From: Haematococcus lacustris
Taxonomy: Eukaryota; Chlorophyta; Chlorophyceae; Chlamydomonadales; Haematococcaceae
Length of the DNA: 64,000 nt
NCBI GenBank assembly: GCA_030144725.1
Contig: JASKMD010000013.1
Span: 5,717,869 to 5,781,868, forward strand
Direction of reading: 5' to 3'
Below the pieces are notes generated by a model that was not told the DNA's origin, did not search any database, and saw only the letters and a list, made by a program, of their open reading frames with translations. The position numbers were made by a program, and so were the translations under genes. The stretch's first letter is position 1; the number at the start of each line of letters is the position of its first letter. Shown here one piece after another: positions 20,910 through 33,900 of the stretch.

Positions 20910-23900
20910 TTGTGCGATGTGCCTATGATGTGGCAAAAACGATTTCTAGTGCACATCCCGATGCTGTGTAGCCCGAGCCCGAGCAGGGCCAGCCAGCCGC
21001 ACCAGCTGCGGTTGCGGCCCCGGACACCGCGTTTTGCGAACATCACGTGCGCCAAGGCCTGTGTGCGTGTATCTAGTGTCTTGCAAAGGATTAGCCAAAT
21101 CCGTGGTGCTGTCTGGGCGCGGAGTCAAGACCACCGGCAGACATCATCGTCGCAGGCCCCAAGCCCTGGCCCAAGCACTAGCCCACAGCCCCAGCCCCAG
21201 TCACAAGCAAAGGCTGCCACCTTGAACATTGGTCAACTATCGCAGCCGATAGCTGGAAGGACGGGAATCTGGGAGCGACTGCCTCAGGCAGCATGCGCCA
21301 TGTACTGTGCTGGAGCCGTGCTGGGGCCTCTCTTGGACGGCCTGCACTCACAGAACGACGTGCTGCACTACAAAGACCCAGTGCATTTGCACTTGTCTGG
21401 ATTCGAGCTTGAGACCTGCTGGTGTGTGGGTGTGGCTCAAGACACGCAGCAGAAATTGGCATGAGCAAGGTCAGCAGTGGCTACGGAAACAACTGATGCA
21501 GCAGCAGCGAGGCATCATTGCATGCTTCCGGTTGCTCCTAGCCCCTTCACCCCCTCCTCCATCCCTACACCCTCCCTCCCCAACTCCTACCCCTAACCCT
21601 GCCCCTACCTGTACTCACAGGTGGGTCCCCCTTTTGTTTGGTGCAGCGGGCATCATCATTGGCATCGGAGTGCCTGCCTTAGACCGGCTAGCCGCGGGCA
21701 AGCCCCAGGCCGCGCCCAGCTGGCCTGTTGTGCTGCTGTGCATCGCTTGCTTTGCCGCCCAGTACGGTCTTAGCGGCTACTTGGACGCACGCCTACACCC
21801 CCCTTTTCATTCGTCCAGCCTCAGCCCCACACCTGCAATCTCATACGCCTCAACTCCCACCCCCGCCCCTGCCGCCATCCCTGCTTTGGCCTCCCCCCCT
21901 GCCCCTGCCCCCGCTCTCACAACCTCCCTCCCCGCCAGCCCGCTCCTCGTCCCCGCCCCCTCCCCCCTCCTCGCTGCCGCTCCTGCCCCGGCCCCGGGGC
22001 TCCCAGCTGACCCAGCACTGGCCATCAATGGTGTGCTGGCAGTGCTGGCAGCGCTGCAGTTCCTGGTGTTTGACCGCACACCCTCAGGGGCGCTGCTGTC
22101 CCTGCTGACAGCCGTGTGTGGCCCAGCCATAGAGGTGAGCTCCTCAGCCCTGGGTCCCCGCACCAGGACCCACAGCCCCACCCCCCTGCTGCCTAGTGAC
22201 CCTGTGCCTGGACCTCAGAGTGACAGCCAGAGACAAGGCAGTGTCACAGGGCCACTGTTTGCAGTGCACTATGTATTGCACAGGTGTAAGGTTGCTGCGG
22301 CACAACGCTAATGGCTGCCCTAGCTCACTTGAGGCATGCCTGCTCGCAGGCCTACCACAGCACCCTAGGCCTACACTAGGGCCTCCATTCGAGTCAGACC
22401 ACTAGGGACCACTAAGGACCAGGGCAGCTCCCTCGTCCCTCATTAGGGCCTCAATTTGAGCCGGACCACTAGGGACCACTAGGGGTCAATAGCGGGCCCA
22501 CTCAAATGGTGTCAAGGGGCTGTGTGGAGTATACCCAATGCATATGGACATGGTGCATGAGTGCTTACCACCTACATTATTGCCTGACAGCGAGGGCTAT
22601 AGTCTAGAGTTGGCATGACAAACATGCGCCAAATGTAAGCTGATGACAGCTCAAGAAGGGGGCACACACTATTGTGCCTCAGCAGGCTGCTGCTGCTGCT
22701 GGGCCTTGGGTGGCTTGTCTCGCAACCGCTTGTACCCATGCTCAGGGTACTCCTTGCCCTTGGCTGACAGAGCTCCCTGGTCTGGCCAGCAGCACAGCTC
22801 CAGTGGGCGCCACCTGCTCTCCCCAATGTGCTGCATGTTGAGCGCTGCATTGCAGTCCCTGTCCAGTCACCTGCCAGGCTGCGGCGCTGGCTTGGCTTTG
22901 GCAGCCTTGCCCTGGGCCTTGCCTGTGCCCTTTGTGGGCTCAGCTGCCTGCTCAGCCTTGGCGCGCATGCTGTGCTTGGCTGGCGGGGGAGTGCTGGGCC
23001 CAGGCTCCAAGGCTGCAGGCTGTGTGGCTGCCTGGCTGCTGCATGGGGCCTGTGGGGGCTTGCGGGGGGCCACTACCGGGCACCACATCAGGCCCCGCAC
23101 AGGCTGGTCACGCTGCTTGCTCCAGGCTGGGCGCAGTAGGCGGTGGTGCACCTGCCCTGCTAGGGGCTACTAGCCTGCACGCCTGGTGGGCTGCTCATGG
23201 TCCAGCTCCTCCTCACATGGTTGCTTGCCATTCACTGCTGAGCTGACCCGGGTGGTGCGGTGCTCATCCACAAGCACCACCCTGCCCCGCAGCTGGTCTG
23301 TGCCCCTAGGCCTGCACACCACCTTGCAGCAGGCTCGCAGCATCGCATGTGATATTACTGCCGCACAACGCTAACGGCTGCCCTAGCTCACTTGAGGCGT
23401 TGCCCGTAGCTTGTGGCTTGCACCGGCTGCTTGGTTGATGCTTACATGGGGTCATAACAAGAAAGCCTACCACAGCCCGCATGCTCCTTCTAGGGTGGTG
23501 GGAGCAGGCCAGGCCTCAGGCACAAGCTCCTCCCACTAGTGCACGCGGGCTCTTCCAGAGTCTTCCTTCTCCTTATAACTTGGTCTTTTTCTGGGTTTTT
23601 CTTCTTCTTCTTCTAGTTGGTTTCCTTCTTCTAAGCCAACAGGGGTTTGCTAGCCGCGCTGAGCTACAATCTAGGGTCATGATCACCAGGGCTGCAAAGC
23701 ACAACTTTGTCGGGGGTGCTCCAACTACTGCAAGCAAACTCCCTTCAGCCCCCCCAGCATCTCAACCCAGCATCTCCCCATTCCCAGCATTTGCTGCCAC
23801 ACCACCCTCCAGTTCCACTTACGGTGCATGCGTCATGTGGACTGCCTTCCCCTGCCCCTCACCCCGCCTCACCCTTCCCAGCATGTGAGCAAACATCTCC

Positions 23901-24220
23901 CTCGTTTCCTGACATCGCCACTTGTCTTGTGCACTGCCTTCTCCTGCCCCTGACCTCGTCCCTGACCTCGTCCCTGATCTTGCCCCTGCTCCTGCTCCTA
24001 CACCCCTGCACCTATGCTGCCTCCTCCTGCCCCTCATCTCGACTCCCGCCACCCTCTGCCACAGGTGGGCCTGATCCAGGGACTGCACCTGTACCATTAC
24101 TCCCACCCTGACTGGGCAGGCATCCCGCTGTGGATTGCCTGGGTGTATGCGGCAGGGGGCCCAGCAGTGGGCAACCTAGGGCGCAGGGTGTGGGCTGACC
24201 TGGACGCTCGTCGCGCCTAA
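20910..24220 (+). CDS. INSIG-domain membrane protein
   Basis: Insulin-induced-gene family. In animals and fungi, INSIG retains sterol-sensing proteins in the ER; the role in algae is not established. Exons: 20910-21421, 21621-22134, 24065-24220, joining to 393 residues. Visible features are a basic Pro/Ser-rich N-terminus of ~130 residues, a hydrophobic AMYCAGAVLGPLLDG, then WWVPLLFGAAGIIIGIGVP (the family's WWVPP segment), PSWPVVLLCIACFAAQYGL, AINGVLAVLAALQFLVFDR (usual WTFDRSRSG), and GGPAVGNLGRRVW (usual GGVTVGNIGRQ). About 70 Pro/Ala-rich residues are inserted between the third and fourth membrane segments in exon 2. Intron 2 (1.9 kb) carries a reversed Fanzor-like copy. The start may be a later ATG such as 20961, because 20910 leaves almost no room for the divergent neighbour's promoter. 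Confidence 0.85.
22206..22345 (+). repeat. Dispersed repeat R3, copy 1
   Basis: About 130 bp containing AGACAAGGCAGTGTCACAGG, TGCACTATGTATTGCACAGG and GCTAATGGCTGCCCTAGCTC. It is near-identical to 27,690-27,870; its right part also matches 23,345-23,455. It lies in INSIG intron 2. Confidence 0.8.
22375..23345 (-). mobile_element. Fanzor-like element, copy F2 (3' part)
   Basis: In minus-strand sense it carries VDEHRTTRVSSA, a stop after TRRAG, MWCPVVAP, the basic Pro/Ala linker, a third-motif region altered to GR*LDRDCNAALNMQ (stop before LDRD), and the conserved 3' end with GGAGTATACCCAATGC and GTCAATAGCGGG. It is truncated at the 5' side near 23,345, where repeat R3 begins. It lies reversed inside INSIG intron 2. 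Confidence 0.7.
23345..23455 (+). repeat. Dispersed repeat R3, copy 2 (right part)
   Basis: It shares GCCGCACAACGCTAA, GGCTGCCCTAGCTCAC and TTGTGGCTTGCACCGGCTGC with the copy at 27,690-27,870. It abuts the truncated end of element copy F2, so the two repeats may once have been parts of one element. Confidence 0.75.
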
Positions 24221-24961
24221 GCAGGCAACTCAGACAGCCCAGGCGGCCTGTGCACTCCAGCAAACAGGCACCTGGGGCGGAAATCCGTCATCAGTCACAG
24301 CGTTGAAGGCTAGGTGGTGAAATTGGGGGCTAAGTGGGTCTACACCGCAGCTACCACCTGGCCAACCAGCTGGCCGTGGGCCCAGCTGACGACCAGCAAA
24401 ACAGCAATGTCGTGGATAGAGGTGCTCATACGCTCGTTGCCTCAGGCTTCTGGACACTTTGCTGTCATAATGAAGTGCTACCGGGCTGACACTAACTGGG
24501 AGTTGTAGAACATTTGTCACGCTGGTCTTGAATTTGCGATGTGCGAGTGGCTAAAAATTGATGCCTGCACACAGCGACGCCACGTTAAAGCTGCACGATG
24601 CCCTGTACTGCCTGAATGCCGCACTGCCCGTGATAAGGTGCGACGGTGACATGCGTGTCATGCCATAAACAAACCAACAGTCTGCCCCTGATAAAGGGGA
24701 TGTGTATGCGCGAGAGTCATGCATAGGGCAGGGCTCTAGTGACCCCTAGGTTAGAGACACAGTCCCAATTCCTAGGTTAGAGACACACACCGGCATATCC
24801 TGTTGTGGGAAAGTTTAGGGGCTCCACAGGAGGATATGGGTACAGGAAACGGCCGAGATGAGGTATACGGGAATGATGAGCGACATGACTGTTTCAATGT
24901 GCGACAGAACTGATTTTCAAGTTTGGTCCGTACTGTTCAACTTTGTTCCGTAAGCGGTGTA
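24221..24961. other. Intergenic region between INSIG and glutamate receptor-like genes
   Basis: It contains the 3' flank of the INSIG gene and the presumed promoter of the receptor gene. A near-repeat CCTAGGTTAGAGACACA occurs twice around 24,745 and 24,773. A minus-strand open stretch of 96 codons (24,230-24,520) shows no recognisable motif. No gene could be supported. Confidence 0.6.
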
Positions 24962-27900
24962 ATGAAAGCTCTCGTTGATGAGCGGACCCAAGTCAAGATG
25001 CTTATACTGATTGTCGTGCTTGGTTCGGTGCTTGTTGATGGTGCCCTGCCCCCATCATCAATGCCTGCACCGTACATTGCCACGAAGCCACAACGGGTAG
25101 TTTGCACTACCGGGTATGTACCCATGACAGACTGCGCTAGAGGTGCATACACAGGGTAAGTGCGTGTGCTTGCGATGAAATGCCACCTGCGAACTTAGTG
25201 GTGTGCGTTCTTCCTCAGATACGAGGTTGAGCTGTTCAAGCAGACCGCGGATATACTGGCTCGTACGCAACCAGAGTGAGTTGTGCCGCATCGGCTGCAC
25301 CGCGACCCGTGTTACATGCATGCCGATGTGCAAGTGATGGTGAACCTACGCCCAGGTGGGCTCCTGGCAATTGGACATGGAGGTGCATCAACAACTGGTC
25401 TGAGCTGTAAGTCCTACATCAACACGGGCTGTTATCACAAGCACAGTATGCAGAGCAAACTGCAAGCTTCATTGACTCAATGGCACAGCCACTGTGCTGC
25501 ATGCCCCTGTCCTGCAGTTGTTTCCCTGACTTGCCCTTGGTGAGATCACGGTTTCCATTGCAACCCCGTTGTTTTCACCTGTCTGTCCCAAGGGCTGTAA
25601 TGCTTGCTTACAACAAACATTGCCCCTGCTGTTCTGCTGGGATGTTCGTTCCACAGAGAGCAGCTTGACCAGCATAAGCTCTTGACCTGAGGCTGACTGG
25701 CCACACCTGGGCCACTGGACACTGCTGTGGCGGTCCAGCCTTGGTGTTTCTGCAGCCTTGGTTGAAGTTTAATAACCCCATAACAGACACCAGCCGCAGG
25801 GCACTGCCTTCCGACCACTTCACACTTGGCCCACACCAGGCAGGGGCAGGAAACCAAGCTTTGGCACCCATACTACTGGCTGGGTGAGACCACAGTTGAC
25901 CAGGCAAAACTTGCAAGTCGTGGCAGGTTCCGCGGGCTCGGCTGCTTCGCCAGTCTCTACCAGTCTGCTGGCCACTTGGCCTACTGGACCCCACAGGCAG
26001 GGGCACGGAGGCTCGTTTTGTGGGAGGCCACCCCCAATTCTTTCAGTCTGGGCGGGCTATGCAGCTCTGCTTTGCTTAGGAAGATGGGGAAGATGAATAG
26101 CAACCCCAGGCTGTGCTGCCTTGGTTGCTTGGTAGGAGTTTGATATCAAGTCGGACCACTGGGGACCACTAAGGACCACGAGGGGTCAATAGCGGGACTA
26201 CCCAAATGGTGTTAAGGGGCTGTGTGGATTGTACCCAATGCACATGGACATGGTGCATGAGTGCCTACCACCTACACCATTGCCTGACCGCGAGGGCTGT
26301 AGTCTAGAGTTGGCATGACAAACATGCGCTAATTGTAAGCTAATGATAGCTCAAGAAGGGGGCACACACTACTGTGCCTCAGCAGGAGGCTGCTGCTGCT
26401 GCTGCTGCTGCTGCTGGGCCTTGGGTGGCTTGTCTTACAGCCGCTTGTAGCCCAGGCCAGGGTACTCCTTGCCCTTGGCTGGCAGAGCTCCCTGCTCTGG
26501 CCAGTAGCATAGCTCCAGTGGCCGCCACCTGCTCTCCCCAATGTGCTGCATGTTGAGCGCTGCATTGCAGTCCCTGTCCAGCCACCTGCCAGGCTGTGGC
26601 GCTGGCTTGGCTTCGGCAGCCTTGCCCTAGGCTTTGCCTGTGCCATTTGTGGGCTCAGCTGCCTGCTCAGCCTTGGTGCGCATGCTGTGCTTGGCTGGCG
26701 GGGGAGTGCTGGGCCCAGGCTCCAAGGCTGCAGGCTGTGTGGCTGCCTGGCTGCTGCATGGGGCCTGTGGGGGCTTGCGGGGGGCTACAACCGGGCACCA
26801 CATCAGGCCCCGCACAGGCTGGTCACGCTGCTTGCTCCAGGCTGGGCGCAGCAGGCGGTGGTGCACCTGCCCGGCTGGGGGCTTCCAGCCTGCACGCCTG
26901 GTGAGCTGCTCATGGCCCAGCTCCTCCTCACATGGCTGCTTGCCATTCACCGCTGAGCTGACCCGGGTGGTGGGGTGCTCATCCAATAGCACCACCCTGC
27001 CCCGCAGCTGGTCTGTGCCCCTGGGCCTGCACACCACCTTGCAGCAGGCCCGCAACACCGCATCAGCACCCCAGCCTCCCCTGGTGCCAAGGCTAGCATC
27101 GCCAAAGAACACCACCAGCTGCTTGGCACGCCCATGGCGCTCCATGGACACTTCCGCCATGTCCTCTTCCAACTGCAGCCATGCACACAAGGCATACACA
27201 TGGTGGCTGACATGGTGGCACCAGGTCAGGCATGACACAGTCAACTACTCTTTCATTTCATGCCCAACCCACCACCTCTCAATCCCTTATCCTCCCTCCC
27301 ACACACCCACCCTCACCCGCTTGAAGAACTGCTCCAGCGCCCGGTCCTGGGCTCCGTACAGCCTTAGCCGCTGCCGTGCCCACTTGGGGTCCGGGTACAC
27401 CTCCCACACCGCGCCCCAGGTGGCCAGGGTGATATTTAATGAATCTACCTCACATGACAAGCGGCCTGGCACAGCCCAGCCCCTCAGCCTTCCCTGCTTG
27501 TGACGGTGGTGATGCTGTGTAAAGCCCTGGCACTGCCCACTGCTATGCTGGCCTTGGAGTAGCTCAGTGTGCCGCAGGGCCTTGCGATGATGTGTGTAGC
27601 AGCAGCTTATACAGCCCTGGCACTGCCCACCGCTATGCTGGCCTTGGAGTAGCCCCCACTCTAATGGTAGGGGTGGAGGTTGGAGACAGACGGAGTGACA
27701 GACAGAGACAAGGCAGTGTCACAGGGCCACTGTTTGCAGTGCACTATGTATTGCACAGGTGTAATGTTGCTGCCGCACAACGCTAATGGCTGCCCTAGCT
27801 CACCTGAGGCATGCCTGCAGCTTGTGGCTTGCACCGGCTGCTTGGTCGATGCTTACATGGGGTCCTACAGACGGGCAGCCTCAATTTCATGCCAAGAGTC

Positions 27901-30900
27901 CTGTCTTGCATGCGGCTGGGGGGGAGGAGGGGCAGTCCCCTGCTACCCATGCAGAGCATGCAGCAGTAGTACACTCAGCACTTGTGGATTGCAGCAAGCA
28001 CTGCACACCCTGCGTCTCCTTTGCGTTCCCTAAAAGAGTCCAGCTTTAATAAAACACGCACACACCTTGACTTCAATCAATCATATCATGTGCACACCAT
28101 CCACACTCCAACTGCGATGGGACACACACAAGTGTAGAGTTGGGTGGTGGTGTCCCTGCACACCTCGCCCAACAGGTCAGCATACCACAAGTTGATGGTC
28201 ACGAGGGTATTGGAGGTTGTTTGCCGCTGATGATGCCAGCATGAATGGCAGCTTGGCCTTGCCCATTGGCAGCAAGGTGTGGAGGAGGCACTGCAAGGCA
28301 GCATGCATCAAAGTAGGTACACAGGTGAACCGTAACCCAGGACATGAGCTGGTTCTCGACCTCTCACTCCATGCTTGAGGCTGCTTTCGCCATTGTATAG
28401 TAATTACACATAGCTGAGTTGCTGAACCTACAAGCAAAGCACATGTCACTTGTTGCTGCTGTTACTGCTGTGGTGCTGCGATGCATGCTGTTGATGGTGA
28501 CAGTGTGGGATGGCAACCTGGTGAGGGCTGTCAACAACTGGCATGACAATGGCTGCCGCCGCTGCTGCTGCTGTTGCTCCTGCTGAGTCTGTTGCTGCTG
28601 CGCATGCGCGTGCTACTGCTTTGCTGCTGGCAGGCTTGCTCAGCTGACTACCCCCAGGGCTACCAGACAGTGCGATATGGTGGTGGCAGGCGTGTCAGCA
28701 ACCCCAGACCGTGTTGGCCAAGGTCGGCTGCCCTTGCCCTGTCATTACCCTGCCCTTGATCTGTGCCTGCACCTACCCCTGCCCTCACCCCTGCACCTGC
28801 CCCTGCACCTGCACCTACACCTGCACCTGCCCTTGCGCCCTGTCCTCGCCGCTGCTGCTATCGTTGCCTCTGCCCATGCTGAACACCTGTACTAGGGTGC
28901 TGGTGGCTGTCACATCTGGCGGTCACACGTGGTGGTCACACCTGGCTGTGGTGGTTGTGCAGGGATGAAGTTCAGCTACCCCACCTACCTGTCAGGGCGA
29001 CGTATCATGGTGCATGTGGTGAGACATTCCCCACTCCCTGCCCCTCTCCCTCCTCCCTTCAGATTCTCAGCCGCACAGAAGTGGAAACGTGGTGTGGCAT
29101 GGCGTGGCATTGCGGCAGGCGGGGAAGGAGGGAGGGGGCTAAAGATGCTGCGATGATGAAATGCTAGGAATTGTGTCATCCCCGCTTTTGAGAGAATTGT
29201 GTCATCCCACCACCACATCCCTACATCTACATCTCTGCCACCACAAGCACCGCCTCACACCTGACATAGCTCACCTGCCCTCTCAAACTCTGACCTCTTT
29301 TACCTCGGTAAATCGTGCCGCATGGTGAGGTGAAAAGCCTAGCCACAACTGGCTTATCAAAGCTGAGAGGCAGGCTTACAAGCACAGGGGGGGCGTGGGT
29401 CACGGCTGCAATGGGCTCAAGCGTCACGCCATTGACCACTCCATACCCTACTATGCAGGCTTGAGCAAGCCCACATCCCTTACGACACTCTTGTTACACT
29501 CTTTTGGCACATTCTCCTGACACTCTTGAACTAACACTCACTCACCCAAGGCTTGCCTGCCAATTTATGTGAGCTCGTGTCCATCCCGGCAGCAGCAGCA
29601 GCAGCGGCGGTGAGAGCAGAAGCGTTGTGCAGCATTCGAAGTGCAGCCCAGCAGCACCAAAGAGGGCCTAGGGGGCCTATGGAGCTCGCATGCATGATCT
29701 GCCCAAGACGTGGGATACAAGTGTGGCTGAGCCTTTGTCTGACGCTCCCTGCCACTGTCTGCTCAGGCCGATGACAACGACCTGTGGAGCTTCTTCAAGC
29801 CCTTGTCGCCAGGCCTGTGGCTGGCCCTGTTCGGCACCTCAGCTGCCCTGGGCGTTCTGCTGCTGCTGGCCGAGCTGCCCTGCCCGCAGCTAGCTCGATC
29901 ACCTCAGGGGGCCATGGCCAAGGCGGCAAACATGCAGTGGGCCACACTGGGCTTGCTGGTGCGGGGAGCCGTCCAGGTGGGTTTGGGAGGGCCAGGACAG
30001 GGGCAGGTAGTTTGGTGCAGGGTCCAGGCCAGGTGGTTGGGTGCAGGGGAAGACAGGGAATGGCAGTGGGGAGGTCACTGGGTTTGAACACAGGGTCGTT
30101 GGTTGTGATATCCTGCAAGCAAATGTATGAAGGCAAACCTGCATCATCGTCATTATCATGGTTGTCATCATCAGCAGTAGCAGTAGCAGCAGCAGCAGCA
30201 TGACACAGAGCCAGCCTATCAGTTTAGACCTTTTGATGATTATCCTTCTATGTATCCCGATGCTACTGCCCCATGTCTCAATGAATGTCTTTCCTCATGT
30301 GCTGCATGATGGGGTATTCAGGCAGTACCCCGTAGCCCCGGTGGGCGGCTGATGCTGCTGGCCTACGCCTTCCTTGTTTGCATCATCCTCAACCTCTACG
30401 TAGCCTATCGGGCCGCAGCGCTGCAGATGATGCAGGTAGGGGCAGGTGGGCGGGTGGGCTGCAGGGAGGGAGGGAGAATGGACCCGAGTCCGTGGGTGGA
30501 TGGATGGGCAGGCAGATAGGCAGGCAAGCAGGCAGGCAGGCGGGCGGGCGGGCGGGCGGCCGGGCGGGCGGGCGGGCGGCCGGGCCATGGCAGCGTGCTG
30601 TGAGGCCACTGATCGCCAAAGGGTTATGTGATGAGGAGTGCCCTGTGCTGCTGTGATTTAGACTGTACTACTGCTCACACCCTCCTGCCCCCCCTGCTGC
30701 CTCTTTTCGATCCCTTCTTGCCCCTGCTTGCTCCTGTTGGCCTTGCTGGGGCCAGCGAGTGTTGTAACCACTGCAGGTATGTCTGCCTGCCTGTGTGCCT
30801 GACCTGCTGTGCCTGACCTGTGCCTAACCCTCACCCTCACCCTGCAGACCGACAGCCGGGCAGTGACTAGCATGGCGGACCTGGTGGACCTGCCCACCGG

Positions 30901-33900
30901 CATCTTTGTGGACGACAGTGCAGACTTTCGACCCTTTGACCTGACGGTGGGGTGGCTCCGGGACAGGTTGGGGTGGTCGCACCGCTCCTAAAGATTGTTG
31001 ATGGCCTAGGCTGCACCTGAGAAGTCCCCAGCCCCTGCCTCCACTCCCCACGTGCCACTATCCCATGATACCGGGCTACAGTGTTTGATGCCTCTTATGC
31101 TGAGCCAGATTGTTCGCTGGCACATCTGAGTCGTCACCAGTTGCGCCATGCTGCTCTCTCCCACTTTCACCACTACCACCACCACCTGTCAGTCCTCCAT
31201 GCGGCCCCACCCCACCCCGCCCCTGCCACCGCCACCCTACCATCATCCTATGCCCAGCCATCACCTGCCAGAACACCTACCATGCACCTGCCAGGTGTGC
31301 ATGAGCATGCCCTTGCCCATGTGGCCCATGTGGGCCTGCCATCATGTCACACTATTACAGGATGTGGTGTACCTGTCATGGGCCAACAGCCAAGACGAGG
31401 TGGCCATGTTGAAGAGCTTGAGGTCGGGGCAGCTGCGAGCGCTTGTGCTGGACGCGCCCTGGGTCCAGGTGCGCCTGGGCAGCTGCTGCGCATCCCTGCC
31501 TGCTCCCTCCCCTGCTGCTGGGCAGGGCAGGGATGGAGGGCTAAACCAGGGTGGACAGGTGCGGGGTGAGGAGAAACAGGGGTGGACAGGGGAGCGATTT
31601 GAGAGAGAAGGAGGGTTGGGACACGGGGCGAGGGACGGGGGGTGGGCATCGGGAAGGCATGCAGCGTGGGCATGGGCATGGGGCGCACATGGGGGCTGGG
31701 AAGGCATGGTGGGAATGGGTGGGGCAATGCAGGGTGGGCTGGGTAGCGGTGGGACGAAGAGGGTTTGGGACACGGATTGGAGCCTAGGATCAGGAGGTGG
31801 GGCAAGGGCGGCAAAGGGTGGGGCAAGGAGCGCTGTTGGAGGACCATGTGTGCATGAGGTACGGGGATGAGGCTAGGGCACAGCACACGTAGAGAGTGGC
31901 CCCAAGCCTGCATAGAAGTGAAGGGCACAGGGTGAAGCAAGGAGTGGTGGAGGAGGAGGATGTGTGAGCGTGGAGCTGCTTTGTGTCGTGGCATGGCGGC
32001 TGCAGTACACCACCGCCCTGTCCTGCGACCTGTTCATCACTGGCGACACGGTGCTGCCAGTGGACCTGGTGAGGTGGGGCCAGGCAGGCAGGGGTCAGGG
32101 GTGAGTCAGCTGGGGATGGGAAGAGTAGGGGCAATAAGGTCAGGGGTAGGTGTACTGTGAAGCAAAGTGTGCAGGTGCAGCCATAGTAGATGGGAGAGGG
32201 GCAGTATAGGTCGATACGGAATGCTGCCCGGGGGTTCACCCGCCCTGTCTAGCAACCCAGACGGCAGGTTCGTAGCTGGGGGGAGTCTCCTTGGCGGTAC
32301 AGCCACAGGGTGTGTGATCTGAAGAAGCTCTCTATGGACCTGCAGCATCACAGTTGATGGGATCGCCAGGAATTGAAGGCTCGTGCATCCACCCTGACGG
32401 CAACCTCATGGTTGGAGGTGTATTACCAGGAATGTATGGCGGTGGGGGGCACTGCTCTGACTATTCTTGGCTTCTGGGCCAGTGCTGACTTTACTGGCTG
32501 TTACTGACTACTGGTGGCTTCAGGGTTTCGCCTTCCCCAATGACGTACCAGACAGCTACCTGGCCGCCTTTGACTCGGCGTTGGCAGCCCTTGACGACTC
32601 GGGCGTCATGAACAGCTTGCAGCGCCAGTTCATACGCCCACGTAGCACCTGCCATGCGTGAGTGACCTGCTGCTGCTCTGCGGGTATCTCCAGGGACTGG
32701 CTGACCCTGACTCTGATGACCCTGATCCTGATGACCCTAACCCTGATGGTCCTAACCCTGATGCCCCTGATGCCCCTGACCTTAATGGCCCTGACCCTCA
32801 TGACCCTGACCCCCTACCCTCACGACCCTGACCCAAAAAACCTTGACCCTATTGACCTGGACCTGGACACTCAGGCTCCTGACTTGCCTGCTTGCTGGTC
32901 AGCCGGCCGGCTACTGAAATGTGGCTCGCTGAAGGTTGCAACCAGTGTGCTAGTTTGCACTGGCACATATACTGTTCAACAGTATGATAACATAGCATAG
33001 TAGTGGTCAGCGGAACCACTCCCTATTTACCCTGACCCTGGTGACCCTGACCCTGCCTCACTGCTTGCCGTTGCTGCAGCTCCAACTCCCTGGCAGCAAA
33101 CCTGATGGTGCCCCAAGTCAAGTTTAGTCATGTGGCAGGCCTGTGGTGGGTGACACTTCTCAGATCGCACGCACCTGCTGCTGCACACATGCGACTTCAT
33201 GACCCACTCTAGTTTATGCCACCCAGCTGCCACAAGAACCCTAGCCCTAGCACCCAGCCCTAGCCCATGCCCACCAGCCAGGGCATGGGCTTGGGCTAGG
33301 GTACTGTTTGCTGCTGGTTGGCTTGCCTTCCTTCAACGCAGTGCCCATCACCCATGTGAGACAGGCACTGATCATCATCATTGTTACATGGTGTTGCCTG
33401 TTAGCGCTGGTGCATTACACATACTCATACACTTAAACAGGCATAGGCACTTCTAGTGAATCTGTGAAGAGTTATGCGGCTGCAAGCCTTGGCAAGGCTT
33501 GGCTTGACCTCCACGCAATGCCTTGCCAGTCACCAAGAGAGAGCTGGTGTCCAGCCTGCCACCTGTCCCGACCTGACCCTGACCTCTGCTGCTGTCCCCA
33601 CCACCCTGCAGGGTCATTCTGGGCGCCTGTGTGGTCGTGGGTTTGGGGCTGAACCTGGGCCTATGGTGCTTAAGAGCAAGGTGAGGCAGTGGTCAGGGAG
33701 ATGGGCTCTTGCACTCTTGGCAGCATCTACGCTGGCGTAGGCGGCCTTGAGCAAGAGTGCTTGGCAGGGAGGGGTGTGTGCAAGTGCAGAGGGGGTTAGC
33801 CACTTGCAGAGGGGTAGGGCTGCACTAGAGCGGCAATGGCTGTCCTCAGACTTGTCCCTGGCTTGCACACCCGGTGCCAGGCCAGGGACCACGGGATCTG

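Noticed and set aside
24230..24520. 96-codon minus-strand open frame downstream of INSIG
   Set aside because: No recognisable motif, no splice or codon evidence, short enough to occur by chance at this GC content.
25522..25543. Possible small receptor exon reading CFPDLPL
   Set aside because: It has an acceptor and a donor, but including it breaks the phase with the next exon at 28634, which joins directly to the exon ending at 25275.
29553..29766. Open frame with an Ala run and Cys residues before the M1 exon of the receptor
   Set aside because: It ends at a clean CAG acceptor at 29766, and the flanking exons already join in phase.
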